Assembly (NCBI RefSeq): GCF_014633365.1
Contig: NC_068347.1
Span: 23,768,433 to 23,832,432, forward strand
DNA: 64,000 nucleotides
Reading direction: 5' to 3'
Origin: Diospyros lotus
Lineage: Eukaryota; Streptophyta; Magnoliopsida; Ericales; Ebenaceae
Position 1 is the first letter of the stretch, and every line of letters begins with the position of its first letter. The position numbers and the translations under genes are program-made. Shown piece after piece: positions 23,701-36,600 of this stretch. The notes under the pieces are model-generated. The model saw only the letters and a program-made list of their open reading frames with translations, did no database searches and was not told the origin of the DNA.

Positions 23701-26700
23701 TGAGTATCCTGCTCATATGTGTAAACTTAAGATAAGAAGTCTCTTTATGGACTTATACAAGTCCTACAAGCATGGTATACCATACCTAAGACTGCTCTTA
23801 AATCTTGGGGTTTCCAAAATGCAGTTTTTGTTGCCTCTTTGTTCATTAAAAAGTGCAGTCAGTTGTTTTGTTTGTTTTGGTTTATGCTGCTGATATTCTT
23901 GGGACTAGTTTCGACCATGCATTCTTACAATCTTTCATTTGTGATCTTGATGCTGCTTTTGTCCTCAAACTCTTGGTTCAGTGAGTTACCTTTCTGGGTT
24001 TTGAAGCTCACAGATTGTACAGGCTTATATCTCACACAGTCCAAGTATACTACCAATTTGTTGGTCAAAGCCAGTAAGGAGAATTGTAAACCTAGTCCTA
24101 CACCTTTTACAGTTGGTACTCAGCTTACTGTTGAGGGTGATCTATTTTTTAATCCTACTTTATATAGAAAACTTTTTGGTCCCCTTCAGTATCTGACCTA
24201 CACTAGGCCAGATATTGCATTTACAGTGAATAGGTTGAATTAATTTCATGTGGCTCCTAAACAGCAACATTGGAAAGGCTTATAAGAGACTACTAAGGTA
24301 CCTTAAAGGTACTTTTGGACTGGGACTTTTCTTCACTCCCTCATCTCACTTAAATATTGAGCTATACACAAATGCAGATCATGCTGGCTATATGGTTACC
24401 AGAAAATCTAGAAGTGGTCTGTGTGTCTATTTGGTTGGAAATTTACTTATTTGGAGTTCTAAGAAACTCAGTAGTGGTAAGATCAGTTGGTGAAGCAGAA
24501 TACAAAGCTCTAGCTCAAGTAATCACAGAAGTGTTGTGGTTAAAGTCCTTGTTTTCTGAGCTTGATTATCCTTTTCCCAAATCATCTGTACTATGACATG
24601 ACAATATTTGCAGCAAAAAGTATAGCTAGAAATCCTGTTTTTCATTCTTGGACTAAACATATTGAGATTGATATTCATTTTGTTGGGGAAAAAGTTGAAA
24701 ATGGTGATGTTGATATCAGATATGTCCCATATGAGCATCAGACAAAAGATATTTTTTTACAAAGGGGCTTTCTCAGGGTAGTTTCTTATCTTTGTGTTAC
24801 AAGTTATGTTTGAAGATTTCTCCTCGATTTCCTTTAAAGGACAGTGCTGAAGACGGAATTTTAAAAGATTTTAAGACTCAAGCAAGAAGAGCACAATGCT
24901 TCTATGCAAGGTACCAGGTGTCTTTTGAAGGGGAATGTTAAGGAGAATATTACTTCTAATTGTGAAGGATAGAGGGAGTAGAGAATACAAGGAGGAGAAT
25001 TTATTCAGTTTCTTGTTTTGTGGACAATTTATTTGCGGTTTCCTACTTAGCTTATGTGGCAGTCAGTTTGTTACATACGGAAAACACAACTAGTATTATG
25101 TTTGTTACTGACAGCTGGCTTGTCAGGTTGTTGAATAACAGAGACCAGTATATAAACTCACTGCTCTTGCTGCAATATTCATTCAATTCAGTCTGTACAG
25201 TTTTGATTCTCTCTCTTTATTTCCTTTTAATTTATGTTTTCTCTCTAGCTCTTACACGTAAGAACTAACATTTTATTTTGGGTACCATGTCATAGATATG
25301 TCACAACAAACATGCCAAGTGGTGTGTTCTAATTTTTTTATTATTATTATTATTTTTCTTGATATATCTAGGGTGTGTGGCAAACATTTGGGGTTCTATA
25401 TATAATTTTTCAAAACTTAGTTCAGAGCAAGGTATGCAAATATAGTTTTTTTTTTTTTTTTTTTTTTGTGTATGGAATAGAAGAAAAGGACAACTTGAGG
25501 TTTAGGGTCCCTTTGGCACTAGTTTCTTTTGCTCTTCCTTTGGTTAAAAAAAAAAAAGGGCAATTGGCTGCTAGCTTTTTTGGCTCAAAAAAAGAGCTTT
25601 TTGGGCAAGAAAATATAGAAGGCTAAGAAAAGGGACTTTTTTTTTATAAATAAAACTTCTACAATTTAAAATTTTATTTAAAACATAGTACATATTTCAA
25701 ACTATTTACAAAATAACGCTGCAAATTTTTCCAAGTTAGCATTCACAATAAATTAATGCCAACCATCTACATGAAACTCGCTATTAATACGAGTGAGTAA
25801 CTAGCTGACTAAAATGGCTGCATGGACCTTGCTACTACTAATGGTGAGTGTCATGTGACTAAAATGACCAAGGTTGCATTTCTCCATCATGGATACTAAT
25901 CGGGGAGAGATTGTAGCATTTGTATAAAAGTTTCAAATCAGTAGCATTTTTTAAATAAGTTTTAAGATGGTTGTATATAAAAAAAAATAAAAAAATTTCA
26001 AACTTTTTACAAAAATGCTGCAAATTCTTCCAATTTAATATCTACAATGAATTAATGCTAGCTAGCTGCATGAAACTTACTCCTAATAGGAGTGAGTAAC
26101 TAACTGGCTAAAATGGTTGCAAGGAACTCGCTACTCCTAGTAGCGAGTTCCATGCAGCTAAAATGGCCACCCTTGCATTTATCCACCGTGGATGCTGATT
26201 AGGGAGAGATTGTAGCATTTTTAGAAAAATTTCAAATCAGTACCATTTTTTAAAAAAGTTTTAAGATTGTAGTATTTAAAGAAATCCAAAAAACAAGAAA
26301 AAAAGTACAAAAATGACTTCCTTTTTTGGGCAATTTTCAGTAGAATGAAGAAAATATTTTCACTTTTATGTTAAAGTATAATATTTATCTTATTCTAGGG
26401 ATATTGCTATCATTTTCTAAATTATTTTACATTGAAAATGACAAAGAAAAGCCAAACACTCCATAATAGCCTTTTTTCTTAAGGCAGACTTCTTTTTTGT
26501 TTTTTTATTGGTTTGCAAGGCAACTTTTTCACACACAAAAAAAAAATCAGTGTCAAATGAGCCCTTAATTTCTTTCAAACTATAGACATTGTGTGATGGA
26601 AAGAGCAGGCTCTTTTCTCTTTCCCTCTGCCCCCACCCTGCCTCTATCTCTATATTCCTCCTCCTCACTCTCTTTCCCTCTCTTTCAATTTTCAGTGAAA

Positions 26701-29700
26701 TCACTCTTCTTTCTTCATGACCTCCAACCAAGCCAGCTGTGGTAGTGATCACAACTCCAACAGTGCCTCATCCTATGATGACAACTCCAATAAAATGTAT
26801 TGTTAGTTTTTATGGATTAGTAGGCATAATGTTATTATGTTTATATAGTAATTATTATGGATTGAATGAGTGTCTTCATTGTTGAGTCAGTGGTATTCTT
26901 TTTAATATTTATATATTATTATCTTTGTGGTTGAAATAGAATATTCATATTGGATTGGTGGTAATTCTTTTAATATTGTTGGCTCTTTTTGGTTCTTTTG
27001 TCCATAAACATTATTATCAAAAAATATAAAAACATTCTCTTTTTTCTGTATCCATTTCATATCCTTATCCATGTGTGTATATATACACAATTCAAATTGT
27101 TATATCCTGTGTTAAATTCTTCGTTGTCTTCTCTGTTTCTTTTTTAAGATGAGAGAATTGTTCCAAGATTTGGCTCCATTGTTGTGGAACTCCTTTGGTA
27201 CTATTATTATACTCTTACAGGTATGCTCCATACTACTGCTCATTACACTTTTTTCTTAGTCAGTTTTGTGAGAAGATAGAATTGGCTGAATGCCTAAGAG
27301 CAAGAGTCTCAGTTTTAATTTATATTTATAATAATGTGGAACATATTTACAGCAGAAAATTAGGCAAAGAATTATGCCTGAAATACAGCCTGTCAAATCA
27401 ACCTATAAATCAGTCTATCCAATCAGCCTATAAATCAGTCTATCAAATCAGCTAATCAGCATGGTTAACTATACAATAAATACAACATTCAACATTCCCC
27501 CTCAAGCTGGAGTATACATGTCATATGCACCCAGCTTGGTACACATGTAAGTTATCCTTGGCCCACGGAGGGATTTAGTGAAGATATTGGCTAGTTGGTC
27601 ATTAGAGTTCACAAATGCAATAACGATATCTTTTGAAAGAACCTTCTCTCTAACAAAGTGGCAATCTATTTCTATATGTTTGGTTCTTTTGTGAAAAACT
27701 AGATTAGAGGCAATGTGAAGAGCTTTCTCATTATCACAGATCAACTCATTTGCCTTATGTCTCCAAATTTAAGTTCTTGAAACAATTGCTTCAACCTTAT
27801 GAGTGCACAGGTTTCTAAAGCCATAGCTTGATATTCAGCTTGCTTGGTCAAGTGATCTTCATGCCCCTGGCCTATGAACCACAACTCAATGGCAGCAACC
27901 CAGATAGATCTTTAGCAGCACCAATAATTCATAGGTACTGATAGGGGTTCCAGTAAAAACAGAGGTAAAAGTGGGAGAATTCATTGCCATGTCAGAAGTA
28001 ACCTTTGTGGATGTCATAATGAGAGAACAGACTAGAAGGTTTGGCATTGTCCAGTGAAGGACGCGACGGCACATGAAGCGCGTGAAAAAGTTATGCAGGC
28101 TCGAGATTTCAAGAATAGGCCGACTGGAATTTTCTGATGCACACCATAACTAAAATTCCCAATAGGGAATGCACCTCTAGTGGAGCACAGCAGGAAAGAG
28201 AAGAAAGGCACCGCTGGAGGGATAGCATAGTGGGAAAGAATTTTCTCACACTTGCTCTGATACCATGTGGGAAGAGAGAATTGGCTGAATGCCTGAGAGC
28301 AAGAGTTTCGTTTTTAATCTATATTTATAATAATGTGGAATGTATTTAAAGCAAAAAATTAGGCAAAGAATTATGCCTGAAATACAGCCCGTCAAATCAA
28401 CCTATAAAGCAGTCTATCAAATATACATCAACCTATAAATCATCCTACAGAATCAACTAATCAGCTGAGTCAATTATACAATAAATACAACATTCAACAA
28501 GTCTTTCTCCTTTCAGTCAAAATATGCTGCAGAATTCTTCCTTGATCACTGGCTAATTTGGATGTGCTTATTGAACAAGTTGTTCTAACTTATCTTTTTG
28601 TCTATCACACATAGATTGTGTTTCTTTAAGCATCCTTAAAAGGGATACATGCCCAAAGTGAGGTTAATGTGGTGCATAAAACCTTTGTAGAAATGTCTTT
28701 TCAGACCGGTTGAATGATAATCTCATTTGTCCCTGACTCGATTAGCTTGGGCCCCATTTGAGTATGAGCTTCATGAAAGACTGAACTTGTTGAGACTTAC
28801 AGGGAGAAAAACATTCAGAAAACTAGAATTATAAAATTCAGGAACCATGGGTGTCTAAAGACACTCATTAAATAGTTTATTCGCAACAATATTGTAGTCT
28901 ACTTGTTGCATAAGTATTCAAGTTAATTATGCATGGGGTTTGAATCCCAGAAAACAAGGTAAAAGAGAAGAATTAACATGTAAATGACTGTCAGAACTTC
29001 ATCACATGTTAGTTTCTCTATAAAATTGAGAGAGTTGTGTAGATATTTAAATAAATTAAAAAAAAAATGAAATCATATGATGACATTTTTTACTCTGCAA
29101 AAAGAAATGTGAGGTCTTTGTAACCAGCTGCTAATAAAGGTTCCATTCTTGATTTAGGATACAATAGCCTTAAAGAAGATATGGCCATGAATAGAGATGG
29201 TAGAAGAATTGTTCACATCGTTTTATCCAGCATCTTGGTTTGTCTCCTTCGAATATTGTAACGTTCAATCTTGGCATTAGAGTATGGTATGGATTTCTAT
29301 AGGCTCCTCTTGTTGACGATTCCGGCACCAACTCCATCCACTCCTCTTTTTCTATAGGATCAAGAGTATGTTGTCTACCTCTAAGATCCAACAAGAATTG
29401 GAGTCGTGTTGGTCCTCAGAGAAAAGTCTTCTGACAAGCTTGTGTTAGGCATTCTAAAGAACAAGGCTTAAGACGGTGATTAGTTGTTAAGACGGTGCTT
29501 AGTTGTTGTCCAAAACCAAAGAATTCTTCTCTGAGACTAGAGAAGTCTTCTATCATATTTCTCTCCAAGATCATCATCTCAACTCTGCCTCGACTCACCT
29601 CCTCTTGAGTCTAGCAAAGGCCGAGTTCCAACGTCTCCAATCTCTTCTCCAGTTGCTCTTGATTCTGTTAAAGGCTAATCTCCAATGCATCCAATCGAGT

Positions 29701-30576
29701 TTCCAGCTACTTCATTCTAGTTTCTTCTACCATCACTCAATTCACCAATCACACCTTCGATCAAATAACTACTATAATGCACCAGATCTAATCAGTGGAG
29801 GTATTTGTCACGACCCAAGGAGAATTAAAGGGGTAATATTGTAATTAGTTACAATTTTTTGTTAGGAGATGCTATTAATTTTGTTGAAGTGCACATGGAT
29901 GCTGTTTCTAGAATATGCTTTCAGTTAGTTAGGGATGCTTATAAAAGCCACTTGTAGGAGGATGGGGTTTATGTTGATGAATGAATTGAATTCAGTTTTC
30001 TCTCTTAATTCTCCTATCTCTCCCTCAGTTCTTTCTCTCTTCTCCCTCAATTCTCTCTGTTCAGTTATGTCTTTCCCTCCCTTTCTACTTTCTCTTTCTC
30101 GTATCCAACCGCAGTTGCATTGATCTTCAATCACTTGGATTTACTACTTGTCGTCCGCTTGATCGAAATCAGATGGCCGAGGATCGCCTGGCTCTGGTTC
30201 GCTTCCGAGTTTGCTGGATAAAAATCGCCTCGCTCCTCCTTACGCTCACCACCTATAATTGATCGACTCAATTGTTTGATCAATTCTATGGCTGCTTCCA
30301 AGAACTCCTATTGCGTCTCGATCAGTTTCGCAATCAATCGCGGATTCATGTCGTCACCCACTGTGGATCGACAATCCACAATTCCAAGTCAATCATTGTC
30401 GATGGCTGCAATTCATAGAACTCTGCTTTGTTGCAAGGTCGGAAACTGCCTCGCTCTGATACCAATTGTTAGATCCTCAGATCTGGCAAGGGGTCGCTTG
30501 TAGAATTGGGAAGTATAGAGAATTTGGAGGGAGAGTTCAGACGGAAAAGGAGGGAAACAGCAAGAAGGAAAGAGAA

Positions 30577-30623
<47 letters not shown>

Positions 30624-33600
30624 AGTGGGGGGAAAGGATTCACTTCATTCACACGATGATTTCCAACCTCTAGCTATGGCTTATTTATAGCCTAACAATA
30701 CATCTATCCAAAATGTACAATCTAGTAAAGCACAACCGCTTTAACTAAGTACACGCAACAAGCATAAGAGAAAAAACACAATTATTGCCCTGCCCCTAGG
30801 AACATGACACCGTTATTTGTGGGAAGTGTACAAGAAGTGGAGGTGATGACTGATCCTTAAGGGTTGTTTTCTTGTGGAAAATGATTTCTAGTTTTCTATC
30901 TCTTATTATCTATAAAATTTCTGATTTTTATTTGCATAGATCAAATGTTAGTAAGTACAGAAAGTTAATTGCCAATCTAGAAACCTGGAACTTATGATAA
31001 AAAAAGAGAGATATTTTGGGGCAAGTTTTGTGGAAAAATCCTGTTTTCCAAATCTCCAAATTTGTGAACTTGGAAAACTCAATTTAATTTTTGAAAACCG
31101 CATTTTACAGCTGTTCATTTTTTATTTAGAAAATTTGTGTATTTCAACAAGTTTTCTTATTTTCCATTTTCTATGGAGTAATTTTTTGAAAAACGGGCGT
31201 TGTCTTCCACAATTGAACAGCCCATTAGTTTCTTGAATTATACTTGAAAAAAATGTAGATATCTTCATTTTCTTGACACCATGTGGTGTTTCCTAAGACG
31301 TATGTTCTTGAATGTTGAAGGTTTTTTGTATTTCCATGGACATGTAACACCTTGTGTTACAATGTATTTTTTTAGAATTTTTATTAAAAACGGAAATTTA
31401 CATTTTTATAATTATTTGTGAATTTTGAGAAATTAAGTTAATTAATTGATTTCATTAGGAATAATCAAGTGTTTGAGTTTAAAAAGCAAAAGGGGCAACA
31501 AGTAAGCTAATTAAGCGTAGAGATTTTGTCAGGATTTTTATAACAAGCCCAAGGGTGTGTTCAAGTTGAAAATGATTGAAATTAATGAATCAACATAGAT
31601 TTTGATGTCACATTGAATATAGAAAATTTATAGGGTAAGCTTATAGCTCATCAAGGGTTGTTAAGTAAGGGGCAAGGGTCAATTACTTGGTGATCATAAA
31701 GCATTCCGTGATCATAGGACAATTAAGGATCAAAAAACAAGTGAAAGTATAAAACTATATATATGTAGATGTAACATGTTTAAGGAAGGGCAAGGAAAGC
31801 TCAAGAAGCAAAAGGAACCCTCTATGTGGATGTAAAATTACTTGGGTTCGGTTATGTTTTGTCAGTGTCAGAAAACAAGCTGGCTTAATTAATCGAATAA
31901 TTGGCAGATTTACTCGAGTATTTTTTGAAAGCTGGAAATTTGTGAATTAGGAAGATTTGGAATATTTTGAATAGTTTCCTAATGTATAGATAAGAGATTC
32001 AATATGCAAATATTGACAATTTTAGTCAGTAAATTATGGATTCTCTCCATTATAGGAATTCCTAATTAATGGTTTTCCTTTTGTAGATTTGTCTATTCAC
32101 TGTATATATAGGACTGTAAAGAATGAATGAAATCAAACAGTTATTTTTTCTCTCAAATTCTATCATGGTATCAGAGCCTTAGGAATACTTTTTGTGGGTA
32201 ATTTTTCCCTTTTCGGCCTTCATTTCCATTGCTGCTCAGTCAGCCTTTCGTGGGCAATTCTCCTTTACGGCCTTCATTGCCACTGTCTATCAAGGCCTCC
32301 ATTGCCATTTAAATCGTTGTTTCCCTAAGTGCCTTCATATTCCTAAGGGTGTCTGCCTCTACTAAAGTCATCTCTCACACCACAAACAAAGTGCTATCAA
32401 CTCCAACGACCGACAAACTACAGCAAATTAGTGCTGCATATCGACTCAATGGGAAGAACTATTTAAAATGGTCATAATTGATTAAGACCATTTTAAAGGG
32501 AAAAGGTAAACTCAATCACACTTGGAACCGGCCCCAAGGAGGGTGATCCCAATTTCATCTCATGGGACAAGCAAGGCTCTATGATTATGGCATGGCTTTG
32601 GAACTCTATGTCACCGGAGATCAATGACACATGCATGTTTCTACCAATTGCAAGGGAGATTTGGGAATCAATTTGACAAACCTATTCCAAAGTCAAGGAT
32701 GCGACTCAAATTTACAAGTTGAGGGTCCAAACCATGTCAACAAAGCAGGGAGATAAAACTATCACAAAATATGTGAATTTTTTGAAAGGGATGTGGCCAA
32801 AGATGGACCAACACCAAGTGATAAAAATGAAAGATAGCGAGGATGCAGCCATGTTAAAGGCATTTATTGAGAAGGATCGAACCTATGATTTTCTGGCAGG
32901 ACAAAGTGCAAAATTTGATCCTTTGAGAATCCAAGTCTTGGGTAAGGAAGATCTGCCTTCACTTATTGAGGTAGTATCAATCATTTTGGTTGAGGAGAGT
33001 AAAAGAGGATTGATGTTGGAGACAACCATTGGAAGCTTCGGCCATGCTGACAAAGGCTGCAAATCGTGGTCCAAAGGAGCATTGGAAGACTGAACCAAAG
33101 TTTGCAAGTGGGGAAGAAAAGGACTCTCTATGGTGCACTTACTGTAACAAATGAAGACATACTTGGGAGAAGTGTTGGAAACTGCATGGGAATCCTCCTA
33201 ACAAAGAGTGGGGAAACAAAGGCGGATAGAATAAGCTGCAAAAAGGGCAAGCACACCAAGTGACAGCACCACAAGGAGAAGAGAGAAAGTCTAGGAATCA
33301 AAAGACTTCAATAAAGAGGAGATTGAGAAACTGCGGAACTTCTTGGCATCTCTCGAGAAACCTTCAAGTACCTGTTCATTGGCACATTCAAGTAAGTTTC
33401 CAATCTCTCATGGTTTAAATGTCTTAGAAAGGTCCTTTAGAAACTCATGGATTATTGATTTGGGAGTCACATATCACAAGACCCATGTCTCTCAAAACTT
33501 TAGAACATATACTCCCTATTCAAGTAATCGAAAAATATCCACTGTAGATGGCTCACCAACTACAGTAGCTGGAATAAGAAATATAAGAATCAGTCCTGTT

Positions 33601-36600
33601 AAAGAAGATAAGATGAAAAACCAGAAATTCAAGTTGTTGTTTTGAATAGAAAACCGAAAGTATGGTGAAGTGATAAGGCATATTTGAAATTAAGGAGATG
33701 AGAGGATGAAGAGATAAAGTGGTTCCATAAAAATAGGATAAAACTACCATTCAAGTTTAAAGTCTATCCTATCTAGTTGTAACATGTTTGAAATTGTATT
33801 CTTGTACTTTACCCCAGTATTTTAGTAGCAACCGTGGCTAAGCTCGTGTATATATATTCATTCCAAACTCAATACAAAGTGAGAAGCAAGTTGATTTGTT
33901 AGTCTCCGATCCTACCTAAGTTAGTCCTACTTAGGATATTTATTTTTTTCAAGTCCAAACCTCACCCTCAAAAATATCCTTCGTGTTTCGAAATTGTCCA
34001 CAAATTTGGTATCAATCACCAAAATCTCTTGAGATCTAAATTGTAAAGTTATATTTTTTCCAACTCAATGTTTATTTCAGGACTAGCATTCAAGAATGAT
34101 GGTTGGACGTGCGGAGGAAAAGGACGGATTATGCTATCTTGATGTGTCTGAGAAACCAAACATCAGCGAGCAGAATCATCCACTAACTCTCCTATCCGAA
34201 CACCACCACTCCACCAATGAAGACTTGATCTAGTTTCATCATTATAGACTTGGTCATCCCTTTTTAAAATTCTTGAAATTATATTTCCTTTCTTGTTTAA
34301 AGGATGTGAGGTGTGTGAGTTTGCAAAACACAAACATGCATCCTTTCCCATTAACAATAAAAGGAGCTCTATTCCCTTGATTTGATTCATAGTGACATAT
34401 GGGGTCCATCCACAATTTCTAATATTTTTGGGGCTCGTTGGTTTGTGTCATTCATTGACGATTGTACCAAAGTTACTTGGGTATATCTGCTCAAATCCAA
34501 AAGTGAAGTTAGTGATGTACTTCCAAACTTTCTTTCCATGATAAAAACCCAATTCGATGTCCAAGTTAAAAGGTTCAAACAAACAATGCTAGGGATTACT
34601 TCAATAGCATTGTTTGGGGATCATTCATGAATCATCTTGTGTTTATACCCCCAACAAAATATTGTAGCCTAGAGGAAAAATGGTCATCTCCTTTCCACAA
34701 CCCGGGCATTACTATTCCAAAGGAATGTTCCAAAACATTATTAGAGGGAAGCAGTTCTCATAGCCACTCATATTATCAACCACCTTCCTACCTAGGTATT
34801 GAGTCTCAAAAGTCCCATGGAAGTACCATAATAGTTTTATTCAAGTCTTAGCATCACCAACCATCATTCTCCTAGAATATCTGAATGTATCTCGTATATT
34901 CATGTCCATGATCAAAACCAAGGGAAATTGGATCCAAGAGCTCTCAAAACCATCTTTGTGGGACATTCTTCAACTCAAAAGGGGTACAAATGCTATCATC
35001 CACCAGCCAGAAAATTCCTCATCTCTGCTGATGTAACATTTGATGAAACAAAGCCACACTTCACCAAACCTTATCTTCAGAGGGTGCCAACACTTGTGAA
35101 ATATAAGGATTTTTTTCTCCTAGACCTACTAACAACCAGGCAACATCAACGGTTCCCTAAACCTCAACCTAATCCTGAACCTTTTGAACATCCTCTTAAA
35201 GCCTCTGAACCTCAACCTGATCCTAAACCTTTTGAACATCCACTTAAAGCCCCATTTGAACTTGAATCGGAGCTTGTATCCTTAGATGGGGGGAATGAGT
35301 GTTTTTGATAACAAGTTTTCTCAAATCTACTCAAGAAGGAAAGATCTAGCTCCTAAACCAAGGCTAGTTCAAGCATCAAATCCAGATCCCAGAAATGAGG
35401 CAATACCTTCTAATCCTTCTCGGTCTACACTTGAAATTGATTTGCCTATTGCCATTAGGAAAGGAACCAGAGAATGTACTAAACAGCCACGGTATCCAAT
35501 TTCAAAGTTTGTGTCATTTGTGAGATGCTCACCCTGTCATAGATGCTTCCTCACAAATTTAAACACCGTGACAATTCACAGCACCCTTTCTAAGGTTTTA
35601 TCATATGAGAATTGGAAAAATGCTATGAATGTCGAAATGCAAGCCTTGGAGAAGAACAATACATGGGAGGTTGTAGAACTACCAAAAGGGAAGAAACTAG
35701 TAGGGTGCAAGTGGGTATACATCGTGCAATACAAGGCAGATGGAACACTAAAAAGGTACAAAGCAAGCTGGTAGCAAAAGAATACATGCAAACGTATGGG
35801 ATAGACTACTAAGAAACTTTTGCTTCTGTAGCAAAAATAAACATTGTGAGAATTCGATTGTCTTTAGCTCTAAATTTTGACTTGCCCCTTCAGTAGTTTG
35901 ATGTGAAAAATGTCTTTCTACATGGAGATATTGAGGAAGAAATATATATGGAGATTCCACCTGGTTACATTAAGAACGTAGCCTCAAATAAGGTATGCAA
36001 ACTTAAGAAAGCACTGTATGGTTTGAAACAGTTGCCTAGAGCTTAGTTTGGGAGATTCACTAAAGTTATGGTAAGCATGGGCTACAAACAAAGTCAAGGA
36101 GACCGCACTCTGTTTATCAAACATTTAGGTTTAGAGAGAGTCACAACCCTCATTATATATGTGGATGACATAATAGTGACAGGGAATGATCAGCAAGAAA
36201 GGCATAATCTATGGGAACGCTTGAGGAAGGAATCTGAAATTAAGGAGCTTGGACACCTTAAATACTTCCTGGAAATTGAAGTAGCACGGTCCAAGATAGA
36301 GTTTTTCATTTCTTAGCAAAAGTACATTACTGATCTATTAAGGGATACAAGAAAGTTGGCATGCAAGCCTGTGAACTCACCTATAGATTTGAATCACAAA
36401 CTTAAGGAAGCTAAAGGTGACACAGCAATAGATAGAGAAATGTATCAGAGATTAGTTGATCGGCTAATCTATATATCTAAGACATGCCCAAACATCGCCT
36501 ACACAGTGAGTGTTGTGAGCCAATTCATGCATAATCTGAAGGAAATACATCTGGAGGCAGTTTATAGAGTATTACACTATTTAAAGGGACTCCAGGAAAA

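Larger units (their letters stand above)
29160..30809 (-). mobile_element. Minus-strand gypsy relic: gag, leader, primer site and LTR
   Basis: On the minus strand the order is LTR (30467-30809, starting TGTCATGTTCC and ending ...CTAACA, with CTATAAATA as TATA near 30688), primer site (ATTGGTATCAGAGC, 30453-30466), leader, then gag pieces at 29170-29600 ([20 protein letters not shown] and QFFYH, a Retrotrans_gag start, and [11 protein letters not shown]). The element is cut at about 29160, so pol is absent. A plus-strand LTR is inserted at 29806. Confidence 0.7.

Noticed and set aside
26417..26752. 111-codon reverse frame in intron 1
   Set aside because: Rich in Lys, Arg and Glu from a CT-rich and T-rich plus strand; looks like low-complexity sequence, not a gene.
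28930..28950. tRNA B-box-like GGGTTTGAATCCC
   Set aside because: No A box at the right distance, no cloverleaf and no SINE tail could be seen.
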